Assembly: GCA_017516825.1 (NCBI GenBank)
Contig: JAFXBC010000060.1
Coordinates: 1-61,568 of the forward strand
Direction: 5' to 3'
Length of the DNA: 61,568 nt
DNA from: Clostridia bacterium
GTDB lineage: Bacteria; Bacillota; Clostridia; Oscillospirales; CAG-382
Shown here piece by piece: positions 51,830 to 59,852 of the stretch (within the stretch, counting starts at the first letter, position 1; every line of letters starts with the position of its first letter). Made by a program: the position numbers and the translations under genes. The notes beneath the pieces are model-generated. The model was not told the DNA's origin. It was given only the letters and a program-made list of their open reading frames with translations, and searched no databases.

Positions 51830-52558
51830 TTACTTTTTCATCTGCCGCAGGAACAAAAGCACCGCGGCGGCCAATGCGGCAAAGGCGTACCCCAATACCC
51901 ACCACAGGTGGGGGAAGATCCCGCCATAATTCCCTGCCAGAACGGCCCGTTCCAGCTCTACGGCGTGGACGAAGGGAAGGGCGTAGGCGATCTCCCGAAA
52001 GATCCCGCCCACCAGCTCCAGGTCGAACCAGATTCCCGACAGCCAGGCGGAAAGGTTGGTCAAAAGCCCTCCGCAGATGCCTCCCGCCTGCTTATCCGTG
52101 AGAACGCTCCCGAACAGCAGGCCCAGGGCGATATAGAGAAGGGAGACGGGGATCATGAATACCACGGCAAACAGGATATTCACCGTAAGCTCCAGCCCCA
52201 AAAGGAGTGCCGCGGCGTAGCAGATCGCGCTTTGGGCCACTGCAAAGGGGAGGATGGGTAGGGTGTATCCCAGAATGAAATCCACAGGCGTTAAGGGGGT
52301 GGTATACAGCCGTTGCAACAGGGAGCCGCCCCTGTCCTTGGCGATCAAGGTAGCGGAAAAGAGGGTCATAAAGGAAAGCCCGAACACCGTGATCCCCGGG
52401 GCAAGCTGTTGAATCTCAAACAAGGATACGGGAATATTGGCCTGGATGGCGGTCAACAATAGGAGCAAAACCAAGGGGAACCCCAATCCGAAGGCCAGAT
52501 TCAAGGGATCCCGCAGGATCTCCTTGGCGTTTCGGGTGGCAAAGGTCAACATTCTCAT
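51830..52558 (-). CDS. ABC-2 type transporter permease
   Basis: A 242-residue permease with six spans (about 25-42, 55-75, 95-120, 130-155, 167-185 and 215-235). It starts MRMLTFATRNAKEILRDPLNLAFGLGFPLVLLLLL, the usual start of ABC-2 permeases, and has the loop KDRGGSLLQRLYTTPLTPVDFILGYTLP characteristic of the family. ATG 52558 has AAGGAGG upstream and overlaps the ATPase stop by four bases. Partner of the ATPase next door. Cargo unknown. Confidence 0.9.
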   Translation of the reverse strand: MRMLTFATRNAKEILRDPLNLAFGLGFPLVLLLLLTAIQANIPVSLFEIQQLAPGITVFGLSFMTLFSATLIAKDRGGSLLQRLYTTPLTPVDFILGYTLPILPFAVAQSAICYAAALLLGLELTVNILFAVVFMIPVSLLYIALGLLFGSVLTDKQAGGICGGLLTNLSAWLSGIWFDLELVGGIFREIAYALPFVHAVELERAVLAGNYGGIFPHLWWVLGYAFAALAAAVLLFLRQMKK

Positions 52559-53283
52559 TTTACCCCCTCCTTCACGATGCGGATAAAGGCCTGCTCGAAG
52601 TCCTCCGTCCCTGCCGCCGTTTTGATCTCTTTGGCGGTGCCGCAAAGGAGGAGCTTGCCGTCCTTCATAATGGCGATGCGGTCGGAGAGTGCCTCTGCCT
52701 CCTCCATGTAATGGGTGGTCAGGATCATGGTGACCCTCCCCTTCAGAGAACGGATCAGATCCCAAAGATCGCTTCTGGCGATCACGTCCAGCCCCAGGGT
52801 GGGCTCATCCAGAAACAGGATCTTAGGCTCACTGATCAACGCCATGGCGATGCTCAACCGTCTCTGCCACCCGCCGGAAAGCTTCCCCGCCTTGCGGGAA
52901 AGGACACTTTCCAGATGCAAAAGCTCTGTCATTTCCTTGACCTTGACGTTCCGCTTCTCCTTGGGGAAGCCGTAGACACCGCAGATCAGCTCCAAGTTTT
53001 CTTTTACGGTAAGCCCCGGAGCGACGGCTGTCTCCTGGGGAGAGACCCCAAGGAGGGCTTTCACTTGGTCGGCCTCCGTGGAAATGCTTTTCCCCATAAG
53101 CAACGCATCCCCTGCGGTGGGCTTTGCCAGGCAGGAAAGCATTTTGATGGTGGTGGTCTTCCCCGCGCCGTTGACTCCCAACAGGGAGAACAGCTCCCCT
53201 TCTTCGATGGAAAGGGACAAAGAATCCACCGCCACCACGTCGCGGTAGCGTTTTGTCAAGTCACGGATCTCAATTGCTGTCAT
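52555..53283 (-). CDS. ABC transporter ATP-binding protein
   Basis: A 242-residue ATPase. Walker A LLGVNGAGKTTTIKML, Q-loop VSPQETAV, signature KLSGGWQRRLSIAMALI (ABC motif with SGGWQ), Walker B ILFLDEPTLGLD and switch His in ILTTHYMEEAEALSDRI. It is the drug/lipid exporter type that pairs with ABC-2 permeases. GAGGAGG before ATG 53283 sets the start, which lies 14 bases inside the TetR gene, so the three genes are tightly coupled. Confidence 0.94.
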   Translation of the reverse strand: MTAIEIRDLTKRYRDVVAVDSLSLSIEEGELFSLLGVNGAGKTTTIKMLSCLAKPTAGDALLMGKSISTEADQVKALLGVSPQETAVAPGLTVKENLELICGVYGFPKEKRNVKVKEMTELLHLESVLSRKAGKLSGGWQRRLSIAMALISEPKILFLDEPTLGLDVIARSDLWDLIRSLKGRVTMILTTHYMEEAEALSDRIAIMKDGKLLLCGTAKEIKTAAGTEDFEQAFIRIVKEGVK

Positions 53284-53845
53284 GCTCTGCCTCCTCAATA
53301 TGCCTTGCACAGACACCCTTGTATACGTCGGTGATCATCTCGCTGATCAGTTCCCACTCCAATGTCAGAAAAGAGGTGGCCTGCATAGTAGCAACGCCGT
53401 GAACGCAAGCCCACATCTCCATGTGCAACCGCTCCGCCCGCTTGCGGGAAAGGCCATTTGCCTCCATGATCATCTCCACGGAGGCGGTAAAATCCGGGGA
53501 AGGGAGCAAGCTGCCTCCCCTTCTGTCCCGCATAAACAACAGCTTGAAAAGCTCCCGCTCCTCCGCCGCAAAGCGGATATACGCCATGCCGAAGGACTTG
53601 TATCTGGGATACTTTCCGCTTTCCGCTTCCTTCTGCAGATATTCCAGGTAGAAGCCGTAGGCCTCCTGAAGCACAGCCTCCTGCAGATCCTCCATGGTGG
53701 CGAAGTTGGAAAACACAGGCTGGGTGGAGCAGTTCAACGCCGCGGCAACCGCTCTGGCATTGACGGCCTCCGCTCCCCGTTCCCGCGCCAACCCCACGGC
53801 GGTCTTGATGATCTCTTCCTTTGTAATTCTCACCTTTGGCGGCAT
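53270..53845 (-). CDS. TetR/AcrR-family repressor
   Basis: A 191-residue regulator. Residues 8-52 are the helix-turn-helix (ITKEEIIKTAVGLARERGAEAVNARAVAAALNCSTQPVFSNFATMEDLQEAV). The rest is the ligand-binding helical domain (FGMAYIRFAAEERELFKLLFMRDRRG; ERLHMEMWACVHGVATM). GAGGTG precedes ATG 53845. It is the first gene of the operon and probably represses it: two direct repeats TCAnTTGTTAT lie between promoter and start. Typical targets are exporters for the molecule it senses. Confidence 0.92.
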   Translation of the reverse strand: MPPKVRITKEEIIKTAVGLARERGAEAVNARAVAAALNCSTQPVFSNFATMEDLQEAVLQEAYGFYLEYLQKEAESGKYPRYKSFGMAYIRFAAEERELFKLLFMRDRRGGSLLPSPDFTASVEMIMEANGLSRKRAERLHMEMWACVHGVATMQATSFLTLEWELISEMITDVYKGVCARHIEEAEHDSN

Positions 53846-53863
53846 AACGCACCTCGTAGCATA

Positions 53864-53915
53864 TCATTTGTTATATATCAGTTGTTATTTTATCATAAAG
53901 GGCGGTATTTGTCAA
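53864..53915 (-). promoter_or_regulatory. Promoter and candidate TetR operator
   Basis: On the minus strand TTGACA (53910-53915), 17 bp, TAAAAT (53887-53892). Plus-strand repeats TCATTTGTTAT (53864-53874) and TCAGTTGTTAT (53878-53888) lie 14 bp apart across the expected start and the -10 edge. Confidence 0.72.
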
Positions 53916-53919
53916 TAGA

Positions 53920-53944
53920 AAAAGACCGCAAGTTGCGATCTTTT
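53920..53944 (-). terminator. Terminator after the small gene at 53972
   Basis: AAAGACCGCAA and TTGCGATCTTT form a stem with one mismatch, flanked by A and T runs on both sides. Confidence 0.65.
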
Positions 53945-53971
53945 CTTCGAAATACGGTAACGGTAGGGCGA

Positions 53972-54124
53972 TCACGGATCTGCCTCGCAAGAGATATCTC
54001 CCTCAACGCAGATCCGGAAGTATTCCTCCTCCCGATCACAGGGCTGATCAAACGCAGTTCGGTAGGCCTTGGTTTTTTCCTTGTCAAAGGTTACCTTTGC
54101 AGAGCGTATTTCTATGGTTTGCAT
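53972..54124 (-). CDS. Small 50-residue acidic protein
   Basis: A short frame, ATG 54124 to TGA 53972: it begins MQTIEIRSAKVTFDKEKTKA, continues with FDQPCDREEEYFRICVEGDI and ends with a short acidic tail. GTAGGAGG lies upstream at a slightly long distance. Codon use resembles the neighbours and it is followed at once by a terminator. It sits 33 bases after the stop of the gene at 54158, on the same strand, as the likely last gene of that operon. I do not recognise it; two cysteines and the acidic character could mean a metal or redox role, but this is guesswork. Confidence 0.5.
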   Translation of the reverse strand: MQTIEIRSAKVTFDKEKTKAYRTAFDQPCDREEEYFRICVEGDISCEADP

Positions 54125-54157
54125 TGCCACCCTTCCACCTCCTACAGTGGTGAATCG

Positions 54158-54544
54158 TCACTCGCCCTCCGCAAGCTCCAGGATATAGGTTGTAACACCC
54201 TCTTCGCCGTGGCATACCACCTCCAGCGTGGTGTCGCTCCAACGAAGCTCATCCAGATTGTAGACGGTAATATTTCCTCCGTCATTGCCAATGACGATGG
54301 TTTCCTTGTCCAGAACGACCCCTTCGGCATCCAGAACACGGAGCTCTGCCCCCACAGGCCCATAAGGCCACCCGGGGGCGCCCACCTGATACAGCACGAA
54401 TTCATACGCACCGTCGGGACTGTATTCCCGATGCACCTCCGTTTTCTTGAATCGAACCTCATAGACCAGCAAAGAAACGAAGACCACAGCGGCAACGAAA
54501 AGCAAAATGAAAACGGTGAGAATAATTTTCTTAAAAAGTTTCAT
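54158..54544 (-). CDS. Hypothetical single-span exported protein
   Basis: A 128-residue protein starting MKLFKKIILTVFILLFVAAVVFVSLLVYEVRFKKTEVHREYSP: one N-terminal span with the rest outside. The outer part is a beta domain (SPDGAYEFVLYQVGAPGWPYGPVGAELRVLDAEGVVLDKETIVIGNDGGNITVYNLDELRW). The same plan (N-terminal span, then S-P-D-G-x-Y beta domain) is found in many small Firmicute proteins of unknown role. Its ATG overlaps the stop of the methyltransferase gene, so the two are coupled. Confidence 0.65.
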   Translation of the reverse strand: MKLFKKIILTVFILLFVAAVVFVSLLVYEVRFKKTEVHREYSPDGAYEFVLYQVGAPGWPYGPVGAELRVLDAEGVVLDKETIVIGNDGGNITVYNLDELRWSDTTLEVVCHGEEGVTTYILELAEGE

Positions 54545-55344
54545 TTGGTCACCTTTCCGATATTCTTCCTATACTCAAACAGACGGTACAGCTTTTTGGA
54601 GACCCCGCCTGCGTACAACTTAGAGAAAACAAACCGTTCAATTCCTTTCAACTTGTCTATATATTCCCGGGGCGTCATGGCGTGTTCCTTTGCGAAGGCA
54701 AGCTCCCCGTTGTTGTAGAGATTGGGGTCGTCGATGCCGTAGACCCGGGTAACACCCACCGAGCCAACGGGATTTCTCCGCCCGGACATCCTTGCGGCAA
54801 AGGTGGTGTAGCAATCCACCAAAAGGGCAATTCTTTCAAACCGTTCGCAAAGCGCCCCGGTCAAAGCCCTCATTTCCTCGTCGGTCAGGTACATGCTCAC
54901 CCCTTCCATCACAACGATGGCAGAGGTGCAATTTTCAACAGCCGTAAGCCAAGTGCGCTCTCTCGCCTCCCCCGGGACCATTCGGTAGGTTGCCGTCTCG
55001 GCATAGTAACGCTTCCGCTCCGCTATGACCTCCGGGAAATCCACGTCGTACCACGAATGACTCCCGGCACCCACTCTCAAAATGCGGCTATCCATCCCGC
55101 ACCCAATGTGGATCACCACCGCATCCGGCATTGCTTCCATCTGCCGTGTCAGCCATTGGTCAAACACCGCCGAACGGATGCCCATATAGTAAGCAAGATA
55201 TTTGGATTTCGCCTTCCCTTTCAACGGAAAGCCCTCCGATTCCCAGATCTCCTCCGCCTTGGGGTCTGCAAGAAACAATCCCTTTTTGCTCACAAAAGAT
55301 TTTCCGTATAAAGGAATGTACAGCGTTTTATTCACAGCGTTCAT
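54541..55344 (-). CDS. Leucine-carboxyl-methyltransferase (LCM)-type methyltransferase
   Basis: A 267-residue SAM-dependent enzyme of the PPM1/TcmP type. Motif VVIHIGCGMDSRILRV (GxGxDSR, about 76-90), SWYDVDFPEVIAERKRYY, and the later VVMEGVSMYLTDEEMRALTGAL match the family (SAM-binding and the M-E-G-V-x-M-Y-L motif). These enzymes methylate carboxyl groups on small molecules or polyketides. A start ATG 55344 with an N-terminus NAVNKTLYIPLYGKSFVSKKG is typical. Promoter at 55377-55405. It heads the operon of 54158 and probably 53972. Confidence 0.9.
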   Translation of the reverse strand: MNAVNKTLYIPLYGKSFVSKKGLFLADPKAEEIWESEGFPLKGKAKSKYLAYYMGIRSAVFDQWLTRQMEAMPDAVVIHIGCGMDSRILRVGAGSHSWYDVDFPEVIAERKRYYAETATYRMVPGEARERTWLTAVENCTSAIVVMEGVSMYLTDEEMRALTGALCERFERIALLVDCYTTFAARMSGRRNPVGSVGVTRVYGIDDPNLYNNGELAFAKEHAMTPREYIDKLKGIERFVFSKLYAGGVSKKLYRLFEYRKNIGKVTK

Positions 55345-55376
55345 AGATTCACCCGTCAGGTCTTGTTGGTGAGATC

Positions 55377-55405
55377 AGTATACCACAAAAGGAAGGCGTT
55401 TTCAA
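55377..55405 (-). promoter_or_regulatory. Promoter of the LCM operon
   Basis: On the minus strand TTGAAA (55400-55405), 17 bp, TATACT (55377-55382), with TGG before the -10. Confidence 0.78.
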
Positions 55406-55464
55406 GAAGAACACGCGCAGGAGAAGGGCGTATCCATGCAGCCTTGCAACTCGTTCGGCTCTGT

Positions 55465-55971
55465 TCATCCCATCCGCTTCGTATAGATGGGTTTTTCCTC
55501 GTCGGGGTCTGTCAAACCGCTGTCGGCAAACCCCATCTTACTCCAAAAGGGAACGCCGGTGACGGAATCGGGGCACAGGTAAAACTTTGAAGCACCGTCC
55601 CCACGGAGGGTTTCTTCGATGTGGAACCAAAATGCTTTTCCCAAGCCCTGTTTTCGGTACGCGGGACGAATATAAAACCCCATCACCGTCCCGTAACCCT
55701 TTTCCAGCAGACCGTATACCGTGCCCGGATCGACGGCAAACATCGCGATCCCAACAGGCATACCCTCCAGGAACATGACCTCAAAATGCATATCCTTTCG
55801 GCTCCCTTGAATGGCGATTCTTTTTTCCAAGCCCTCCAGGATTTCCGCCTCATCCGGGTCTTTCCCCTGGTGGCCGCGAACCTCTTTGATAAACGGAACC
55901 CAAAGCTCTCTTGCCGTTTCACAAAGGCAACGATCTTCTTTGTAAATTTGCGCGTAATTGATCTTTTTCAT
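55465..55971 (-). CDS. GNAT-family N-acetyltransferase
   Basis: A 168-residue acetyl-CoA dependent transferase. The acetyl-CoA-binding motif A is MGFYIRPAYRKQGLGKAFWFHIEE (Q/R-x-x-G-x-G/A pattern, RKQGLGK), followed by FYLCPDSVTGVPFWSKMGF (motif B). GAGGTG before ATG 55971 sets the start; frames further upstream have no site. Substrate unknown. It lies alone between the LCM operon and argS. Its AT content is intermediate. Confidence 0.88.
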   Translation of the reverse strand: MKKINYAQIYKEDRCLCETARELWVPFIKEVRGHQGKDPDEAEILEGLEKRIAIQGSRKDMHFEVMFLEGMPVGIAMFAVDPGTVYGLLEKGYGTVMGFYIRPAYRKQGLGKAFWFHIEETLRGDGASKFYLCPDSVTGVPFWSKMGFADSGLTDPDEEKPIYTKRMG

Positions 55972-56092
55972 AAGCATCACCTCGAAAAAGATTTTAACCC
56001 GCGGCTGATTCATTGTCAATCAACCTTTGGTTGACGGAAAAGGCAAATTGGCGAGGCATGTTTGGCGACCGGTCAAACTTTCCGTAGAGCAC

Positions 56093-56121
56093 TTGACAAC
56101 CGAACAGCTTTGTGATACAAT
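56093..56121 (+). promoter_or_regulatory. Promoter of the argS leader
   Basis: TTGACA (56093-56098), 17 bp, TACAAT (56116-56121), with TGA before the -10. Transcription is expected to start near 56128, so the leader is about 190 bases long. Confidence 0.88.
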
Positions 56122-56150
56122 AGCGACCAATAACTTTCGAGGATATCATC

Positions 56151-56192
56151 ATGAATCACTTTATCTCTCTTTCCACCCGACGCCGACGATGA
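56151..56192 (+). CDS. Arginine-rich leader peptide of argS (13 residues)
   Basis: ATG 56151 to TGA 56192 encodes MNHFISLSTRRRR. The last four sense codons are arginine (CGA CGC CGA CGA), directly before the stop. GAGGATATCATC provides a ribosome site, similar to the GGAGGATATCAAA before argS itself. The peptide lies between a consensus promoter and a terminator hairpin in front of argS. This is the layout of ribosome-mediated attenuation: lack of charged tRNA-Arg would stall the ribosome on these codons. CGA is usually a rare, slow codon. Translation and stalling are inferred, not shown. Confidence 0.85.
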   Translation: MNHFISLSTRRRR

Positions 56193-56226
56193 GGCTTGTA
56201 TCACTTTCAGGTACAGGCTTTATTTT

Positions 56227-56285
56227 GCTGTGTGCCTTTGGGAAGTGAGTTGAGATAAGATTCCAACACCGTATGGCATCACAGC
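56227..56285 (+). promoter_or_regulatory. Candidate antiterminator fold in the argS leader
   Basis: GCTGTGTGCC (56227-56236) can pair with GGCA-t-CACAGC (56275-56285), 10 bp with one bulge, and TTGGGAA (56238-56244) with TTCCAA (56261-56266). This would lock the loop of the terminator and leave its 5' arm in an internal loop. A further alternative is GCTTGTA (56194-56200) with TACAGGC (56212-56218), next to the leader stop codon. Drawn by eye; which fold follows stalling is not settled. Confidence 0.5.
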
Positions 56286-56300
56286 TATACGGTGTTTTTT
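56266..56300 (+). terminator. Attenuator terminator in front of argS
   Basis: ACACCGTAT (56266-56274) and ATACGGTGT (56287-56295) form a 9-bp stem with a 12-base loop, followed by six thymines, 20 bases before the argS start. There is no other reason for a terminator between this promoter and argS. Confidence 0.85.
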
Positions 56301-56320
56301 ATGATTTGGAGGATATCAAA

Positions 56321-58036
56321 ATGAAATTCATAACGGATTTATTATCGAATATTTTTATGACCGCATTTTCCCAGTGCGGATATGACAAAGCTCTTGGGAA
56401 AGTCGTCGTGTCGAACAGGCTTGATCTTTGCCAGTTTCAATGCAACGGAGCGTTGTCAGGTGCTAAGCAATACAGAAAATCGCCTTTGTTGATCGCAAAA
56501 GAAGTGGTTGCTCACATTCCGGAGAACGAAATGATCGGTTCCTTAGAGGTGGTTGCTCCCGGATTCATCAACGTTTCTCTTAAAGACGAGTTTTTGATGA
56601 ACTACGTACAGGAAATGTATTTCGATCAACACATGGGTATTCCCCAAGCGGAGCAAGAGGAAACCATCGTGCTGGACTATGGCAATCCCAACGTTGCGAA
56701 GCCCCTTCACGTAGGGCACCTGCGTTCCGCCATCATAGGCGAAGCGCTGAAACGGATCGTAACCGCGACGGGCAGAAAAGCTATCGGCGACGTACATTTG
56801 GGCGATTGGGGGTTGCCCATGGGATTGGTTCTGGCAGAGCTTGAAGACAGGTATGGAGAAAACCTCCCCCTCTTGACGACAGAGCTTTTGAACGAGGTAT
56901 ACCCCTGTGCAAGCAAGAAAAGCAAAGCGGATCCCAACTTTCTTGAAAAGGCGAGAACCATGACAGCCAAGCTGCAAAAGGGGGATCCCGCCTATCAAGA
57001 AACCTGGAAAACAATGGTAGCACTCTCTGTTGAAGACATCAAGAAAACCTACGCCCGTCTTGGCGCAACGTTTGATTATTGGTACGGAGAGAGTGATTCC
57101 AGCAAATACGTTCCCGAATTGCTTGAAATATTGAAGGCCAAGGATATTCTTGTGGAAAGCGAGGGCGCACAGGTGGTCGAGGTGGCAAAAGATGGTGATA
57201 AACAACCCATCCCGCCCACCATTGTCATCAAATCCAACGGCTCTGAGGGATACGCAACCACGGATATCGCCACCATCATCCAGCGGCAAAGGGATTTCGC
57301 TCCCGATCAGATCTGGTATGTGGTAGATTTCAGACAAAATCTCCACTTCACGCAAGTATTCCGCACGGCTCAAAAAGCCGAGTTGATTCCCAGCACAACG
57401 AAGCTCACCCATTTATGCTTCGGAACCGTGAACGGAAAAGACGGCAAGCCTTTCAAAACCCGCGACGGCGGCGTGATGCAGTTGTCCGATCTTCTTGACG
57501 CCGTGGTAGACTGCGCATACGAGAAGTTAAAAAGCTCCGACAACGCAGAGGAAGCTGCCAAGAAAGAAACCGCGGAAAAGATCGGCATCGCCGCAATCAA
57601 GTTCGGCGATCTTATCAGCCATTATTCAAAAGATTGCATTTTCGATTTGGATAAGTTTATGGCTTCCGAGGGAAAGACGGGGGTGTATTTACTTTACGTG
57701 GTTGCAAGGATCAATTCTATCCTGCGGAAGTACGGAGGCAACGGCAATACCAAGTTAAACGCCGTTTATTCCGAAGGAGAGCGGGATCTTTTGCTGAAGC
57801 TCGCCCTCAGCGGAAATGCGTTTCTGGGAGCGTATACCGAAAAGTCACCCAACATTCTTTGCGAAAATGCTTACCAAATTGCAGTAGCTTTTTCAAAATT
57901 CTACCACGACAATCGCATTCTCGGCGAAACGGATCCGAGCAAGAGATCCTCCTGGATCTCCTTGTGTACCATCGCAAAAGCGATCCTTGTCAAGCATCTG
58001 GATACCTTGGGCATTGAAACCGTGGATGTGATGTAA
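56321..58036 (+). CDS. argS: Arginine--tRNA ligase
   Basis: Charges tRNA-Arg. The 571-residue class I enzyme shows the N-terminal Add1 domain (MKFITDLLSNIFMTAF...), the HIGH-type motif in VLDYGNPNVAKPLHVGHLRSAIIGEALKRI, HLGDWGLPMGLVLAEL, the catalytic-core region YATTDIATIIQRQ, FGTVNGKDGKPFKTRDGGVMQLSDLL (the KMSK-like region is KFKTRDGG, as in ArgRS with degenerate KMSKS), and the DALR anticodon domain (about 455-571). GGAGG eight bases before ATG 56321 sets the start. The base composition is AT-richer than its neighbours. Control is by the upstream arginine leader and terminator. tRNA-Arg(TCT) is at 16.3 kb. Confidence 0.95.
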   Translation: MKFITDLLSNIFMTAFSQCGYDKALGKVVVSNRLDLCQFQCNGALSGAKQYRKSPLLIAKEVVAHIPENEMIGSLEVVAPGFINVSLKDEFLMNYVQEMYFDQHMGIPQAEQEETIVLDYGNPNVAKPLHVGHLRSAIIGEALKRIVTATGRKAIGDVHLGDWGLPMGLVLAELEDRYGENLPLLTTELLNEVYPCASKKSKADPNFLEKARTMTAKLQKGDPAYQETWKTMVALSVEDIKKTYARLGATFDYWYGESDSSKYVPELLEILKAKDILVESEGAQVVEVAKDGDKQPIPPTIVIKSNGSEGYATTDIATIIQRQRDFAPDQIWYVVDFRQNLHFTQVFRTAQKAELIPSTTKLTHLCFGTVNGKDGKPFKTRDGGVMQLSDLLDAVVDCAYEKLKSSDNAEEAAKKETAEKIGIAAIKFGDLISHYSKDCIFDLDKFMASEGKTGVYLLYVVARINSILRKYGGNGNTKLNAVYSEGERDLLLKLALSGNAFLGAYTEKSPNILCENAYQIAVAFSKFYHDNRILGETDPSKRSSWISLCTIAKAILVKHLDTLGIETVDVM

Positions 58037-58043
58037 TAGAAAA

Positions 58044-58082
58044 CGCCGTCGAAAGTAACCTCTTGGTCACGCTCGGCGGCAT
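58044..58082 (+). terminator. Terminator of argS
   Basis: GCCGTCGAAAGT...ACGCTCGGCGGC pairs imperfectly and is followed by attttgatttttt, right after the argS stop. Its outline resembles the repeat hairpins at 3958, 4858 and 5533, but the sequence is not the same. Confidence 0.55.
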
Positions 58083-58127
58083 TTTGATTTTTTGTATACA
58101 AGAGCAGATCATTGCTCGACTTACTTT

Positions 58128-58451
58128 TTATAACGTTAAAATAAGAGCGCTCACAAGAATCGGCAACAGAAACAAAGGACAAGTCACCGTAGACACCATT
58201 CTGAACGCTCGGTTTTGAGCCATTTTACGAGAAACAAGAGAAAGAATCGCTCCAAAGACGGAAAGAAGAACAACTCCAAACACATGTATGTCTGTCCCGA
58301 CACCTAAAAGCGCATGTCCGCTTTCTCCGCTCGCTGTAAACTCGGCCAATTGAGCATTCACGTCAATCGCGCCGGCGATGCTAAAATACAATTCAAATAG
58401 AAATAACGCAATCATCAGCACGAAAAGAAAACAAGAAAAGGCCTTTTTCAT
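58128..58451 (-). CDS. Hypothetical three-span membrane protein
   Basis: A 107-residue protein: MKKAFSCFLFVLMIALFLFELYFSIAG (first span), then an outside loop (DVNAQLAEFTASGESGHALLGVGTDIH) and two spans (about 57-76 and 85-105). AAAGGAGG before ATG 58451 is a strong site. The frame is open upstream but without any site. I do not recognise the family. It is AT-rich, like argS and the regulator beyond it. Confidence 0.65.
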   Translation of the reverse strand: MKKAFSCFLFVLMIALFLFELYFSIAGAIDVNAQLAEFTASGESGHALLGVGTDIHVFGVVLLSVFGAILSLVSRKMAQNRAFRMVSTVTCPLFLLPILVSALILTL

Positions 58452-58589
58452 AGAGACACCTCCTTTCATGTATTTGAGCATATCATATAAGCGTATTTCG
58501 TTCAATATATTTTCAAGATCGCAAGCCAAAAATTCAAGATCAAAAGGTGGGGAAAAGGTGCACTGGTGATAGAGTGTTAGTTTTTCAAA

Positions 58590-58685
58590 AAGAAAAAAGC
58601 CCTTGAAAACCAAGAGCTTCGTATGGACTCGGCTACACGCCGACGTGTGAGGCCATGCAACCCTTCGGGTTGGATGAGCGCGTAG
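58590..58685. repeat. Hairpin-array repeat, copy d, with terminator
   Basis: Contains ACACG/CGTGT, linker gaggccatgc, CAACCC/GGGTTG, linker gatgag, and a terminator-like AAGC-CTTG/CAAG-GCTT stem with a thymine run on the minus strand (58590-58618). Linkers resemble copies a, b and c. It ends 10 bases before the stop of the XRE gene and probably terminates it. Confidence 0.55.
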
Positions 58686-58695
58686 TACAAAATGA

Positions 58696-59763
58696 TTACA
58701 TAATTGCCAACGGAGTCAGCTTTTCGATTATTCTCTTTATACGAGGATCATCCCGCAAATGTGCATATTGCTCTTTTCTCAAAGCCTTTAATATCAACCC
58801 CGACTGGTTCTCTTTATGATCTTTGGTTGCATCATCCGAAGAGTAGGACGCTTGATTCACCATAAAAGCAGTATACATTCCATCTCCACGCAGATCATAA
58901 CATATGGCATGTTCTGCCGCTTTTTCAAAGCAGGATATCGTTTCCTCACTTTTGTCAAGCTTAAAATAGTCGTCCCCCATTCTTTGATAAAACAACGACA
59001 ATCTGCAATGATAAAAACCGTAATTCCCATCAGGATAGAGCAACTTAAAACAATCGATTGCAAAGCTTCGCGCTTCAATCGCTTCCTCGGGGGAATAATT
59101 CCCCTTGTTTATGAGGACGTTAACGTTGCCCACAATTAGATCCATAAGCGTTTGTATATTTGTTTGACAATATTTAACTGCCTCTTGCCCGTTAAGCAAA
59201 TGAGGCATCATTTGATTCACCGTTACATGATAGATAGGTGCCATCTTCGCATATTTTTTGGCAGTTTCTATATCCCCTTTTCTAAAGTAAGTGTAACAAA
59301 GAGACTGAATTGCCCCACCACGTAGTACATTATCTGTGGATTCTTGCATAATGCGTTCGCCATATTCAATGATCTCGTCAGCGTTTTTCTCTCTGCTTTC
59401 TGCCTGTAATGCATACATCAACCCATGCAAAACGGATAAGTCATTGGGAAATTCATTTTTCGCCTTTCGCCACAACTCAATTCTCTCTAAGTTCTTTCCC
59501 AAGCGAGCAAGTTCTGTGTTTTTTTCTCTGTATTCTTCAATTTTCTTTTCTTTTTCAAATTTTCCCACACCAAGAAGATCATCAATACTCACATTGTAGA
59601 AGGCTGCGATTGCAGGCAAAAGCGTAATATCGGGATAACCTTCATCGCGTTCCCATTTTGAAACAGCTTGCATGGTGATGCCAAGATGTACCGCAAGTTC
59701 CTCTTGCGTATTCCCCTTCTCTTTACGCAGCTTTTTCAATTGTTCACTCAATAATATGTTCAT
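58696..59763 (-). CDS. XRE-family regulator with TPR-like C-terminus
   Basis: A 355-residue regulator. Residues 1-64 are the helix-turn-helix ([64 protein letters not shown]). A coiled stretch ([14 protein letters not shown]) leads into TPR-like repeats ([74 protein letters not shown]). GGAGG before ATG 59763 sets the start. The gene is strongly AT-rich compared with the other XRE-TPR genes, so it may be a recent arrival. Promoter at 59806-59834. Confidence 0.88.
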   Translation of the reverse strand: MNILLSEQLKKLRKEKGNTQEELAVHLGITMQAVSKWERDEGYPDITLLPAIAAFYNVSIDDLLGVGKFEKEKKIEEYREKNTELARLGKNLERIELWRKAKNEFPNDLSVLHGLMYALQAESREKNADEIIEYGERIMQESTDNVLRGGAIQSLCYTYFRKGDIETAKKYAKMAPIYHVTVNQMMPHLLNGQEAVKYCQTNIQTLMDLIVGNVNVLINKGNYSPEEAIEARSFAIDCFKLLYPDGNYGFYHCRLSLFYQRMGDDYFKLDKSEETISCFEKAAEHAICYDLRGDGMYTAFMVNQASYSSDDATKDHKENQSGLILKALRKEQYAHLRDDPRIKRIIEKLTPLAIM

Positions 59764-59793
59764 AGTTTCCTCCATAAGAAAGTAACAAGCGCC

Positions 59794-59834
59794 TGTTCTG
59801 AACACATTATAGCAAAGAACAAATCAAATTACAA
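59794..59834 (-). promoter_or_regulatory. Promoter and candidate operator of the XRE gene at 58696
   Basis: On the minus strand TTGTAA (59829-59834), 17 bp, TATAAT (59806-59811), with TGC before the -10. A perfect palindrome TGTTCTGAACA (59794-59804) overlaps the expected start; the word GTTC recurs nearby. A likely autoregulatory site. Confidence 0.7.
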
Positions 59835-59852
59835 TAACCGCATTGTTCAGTT

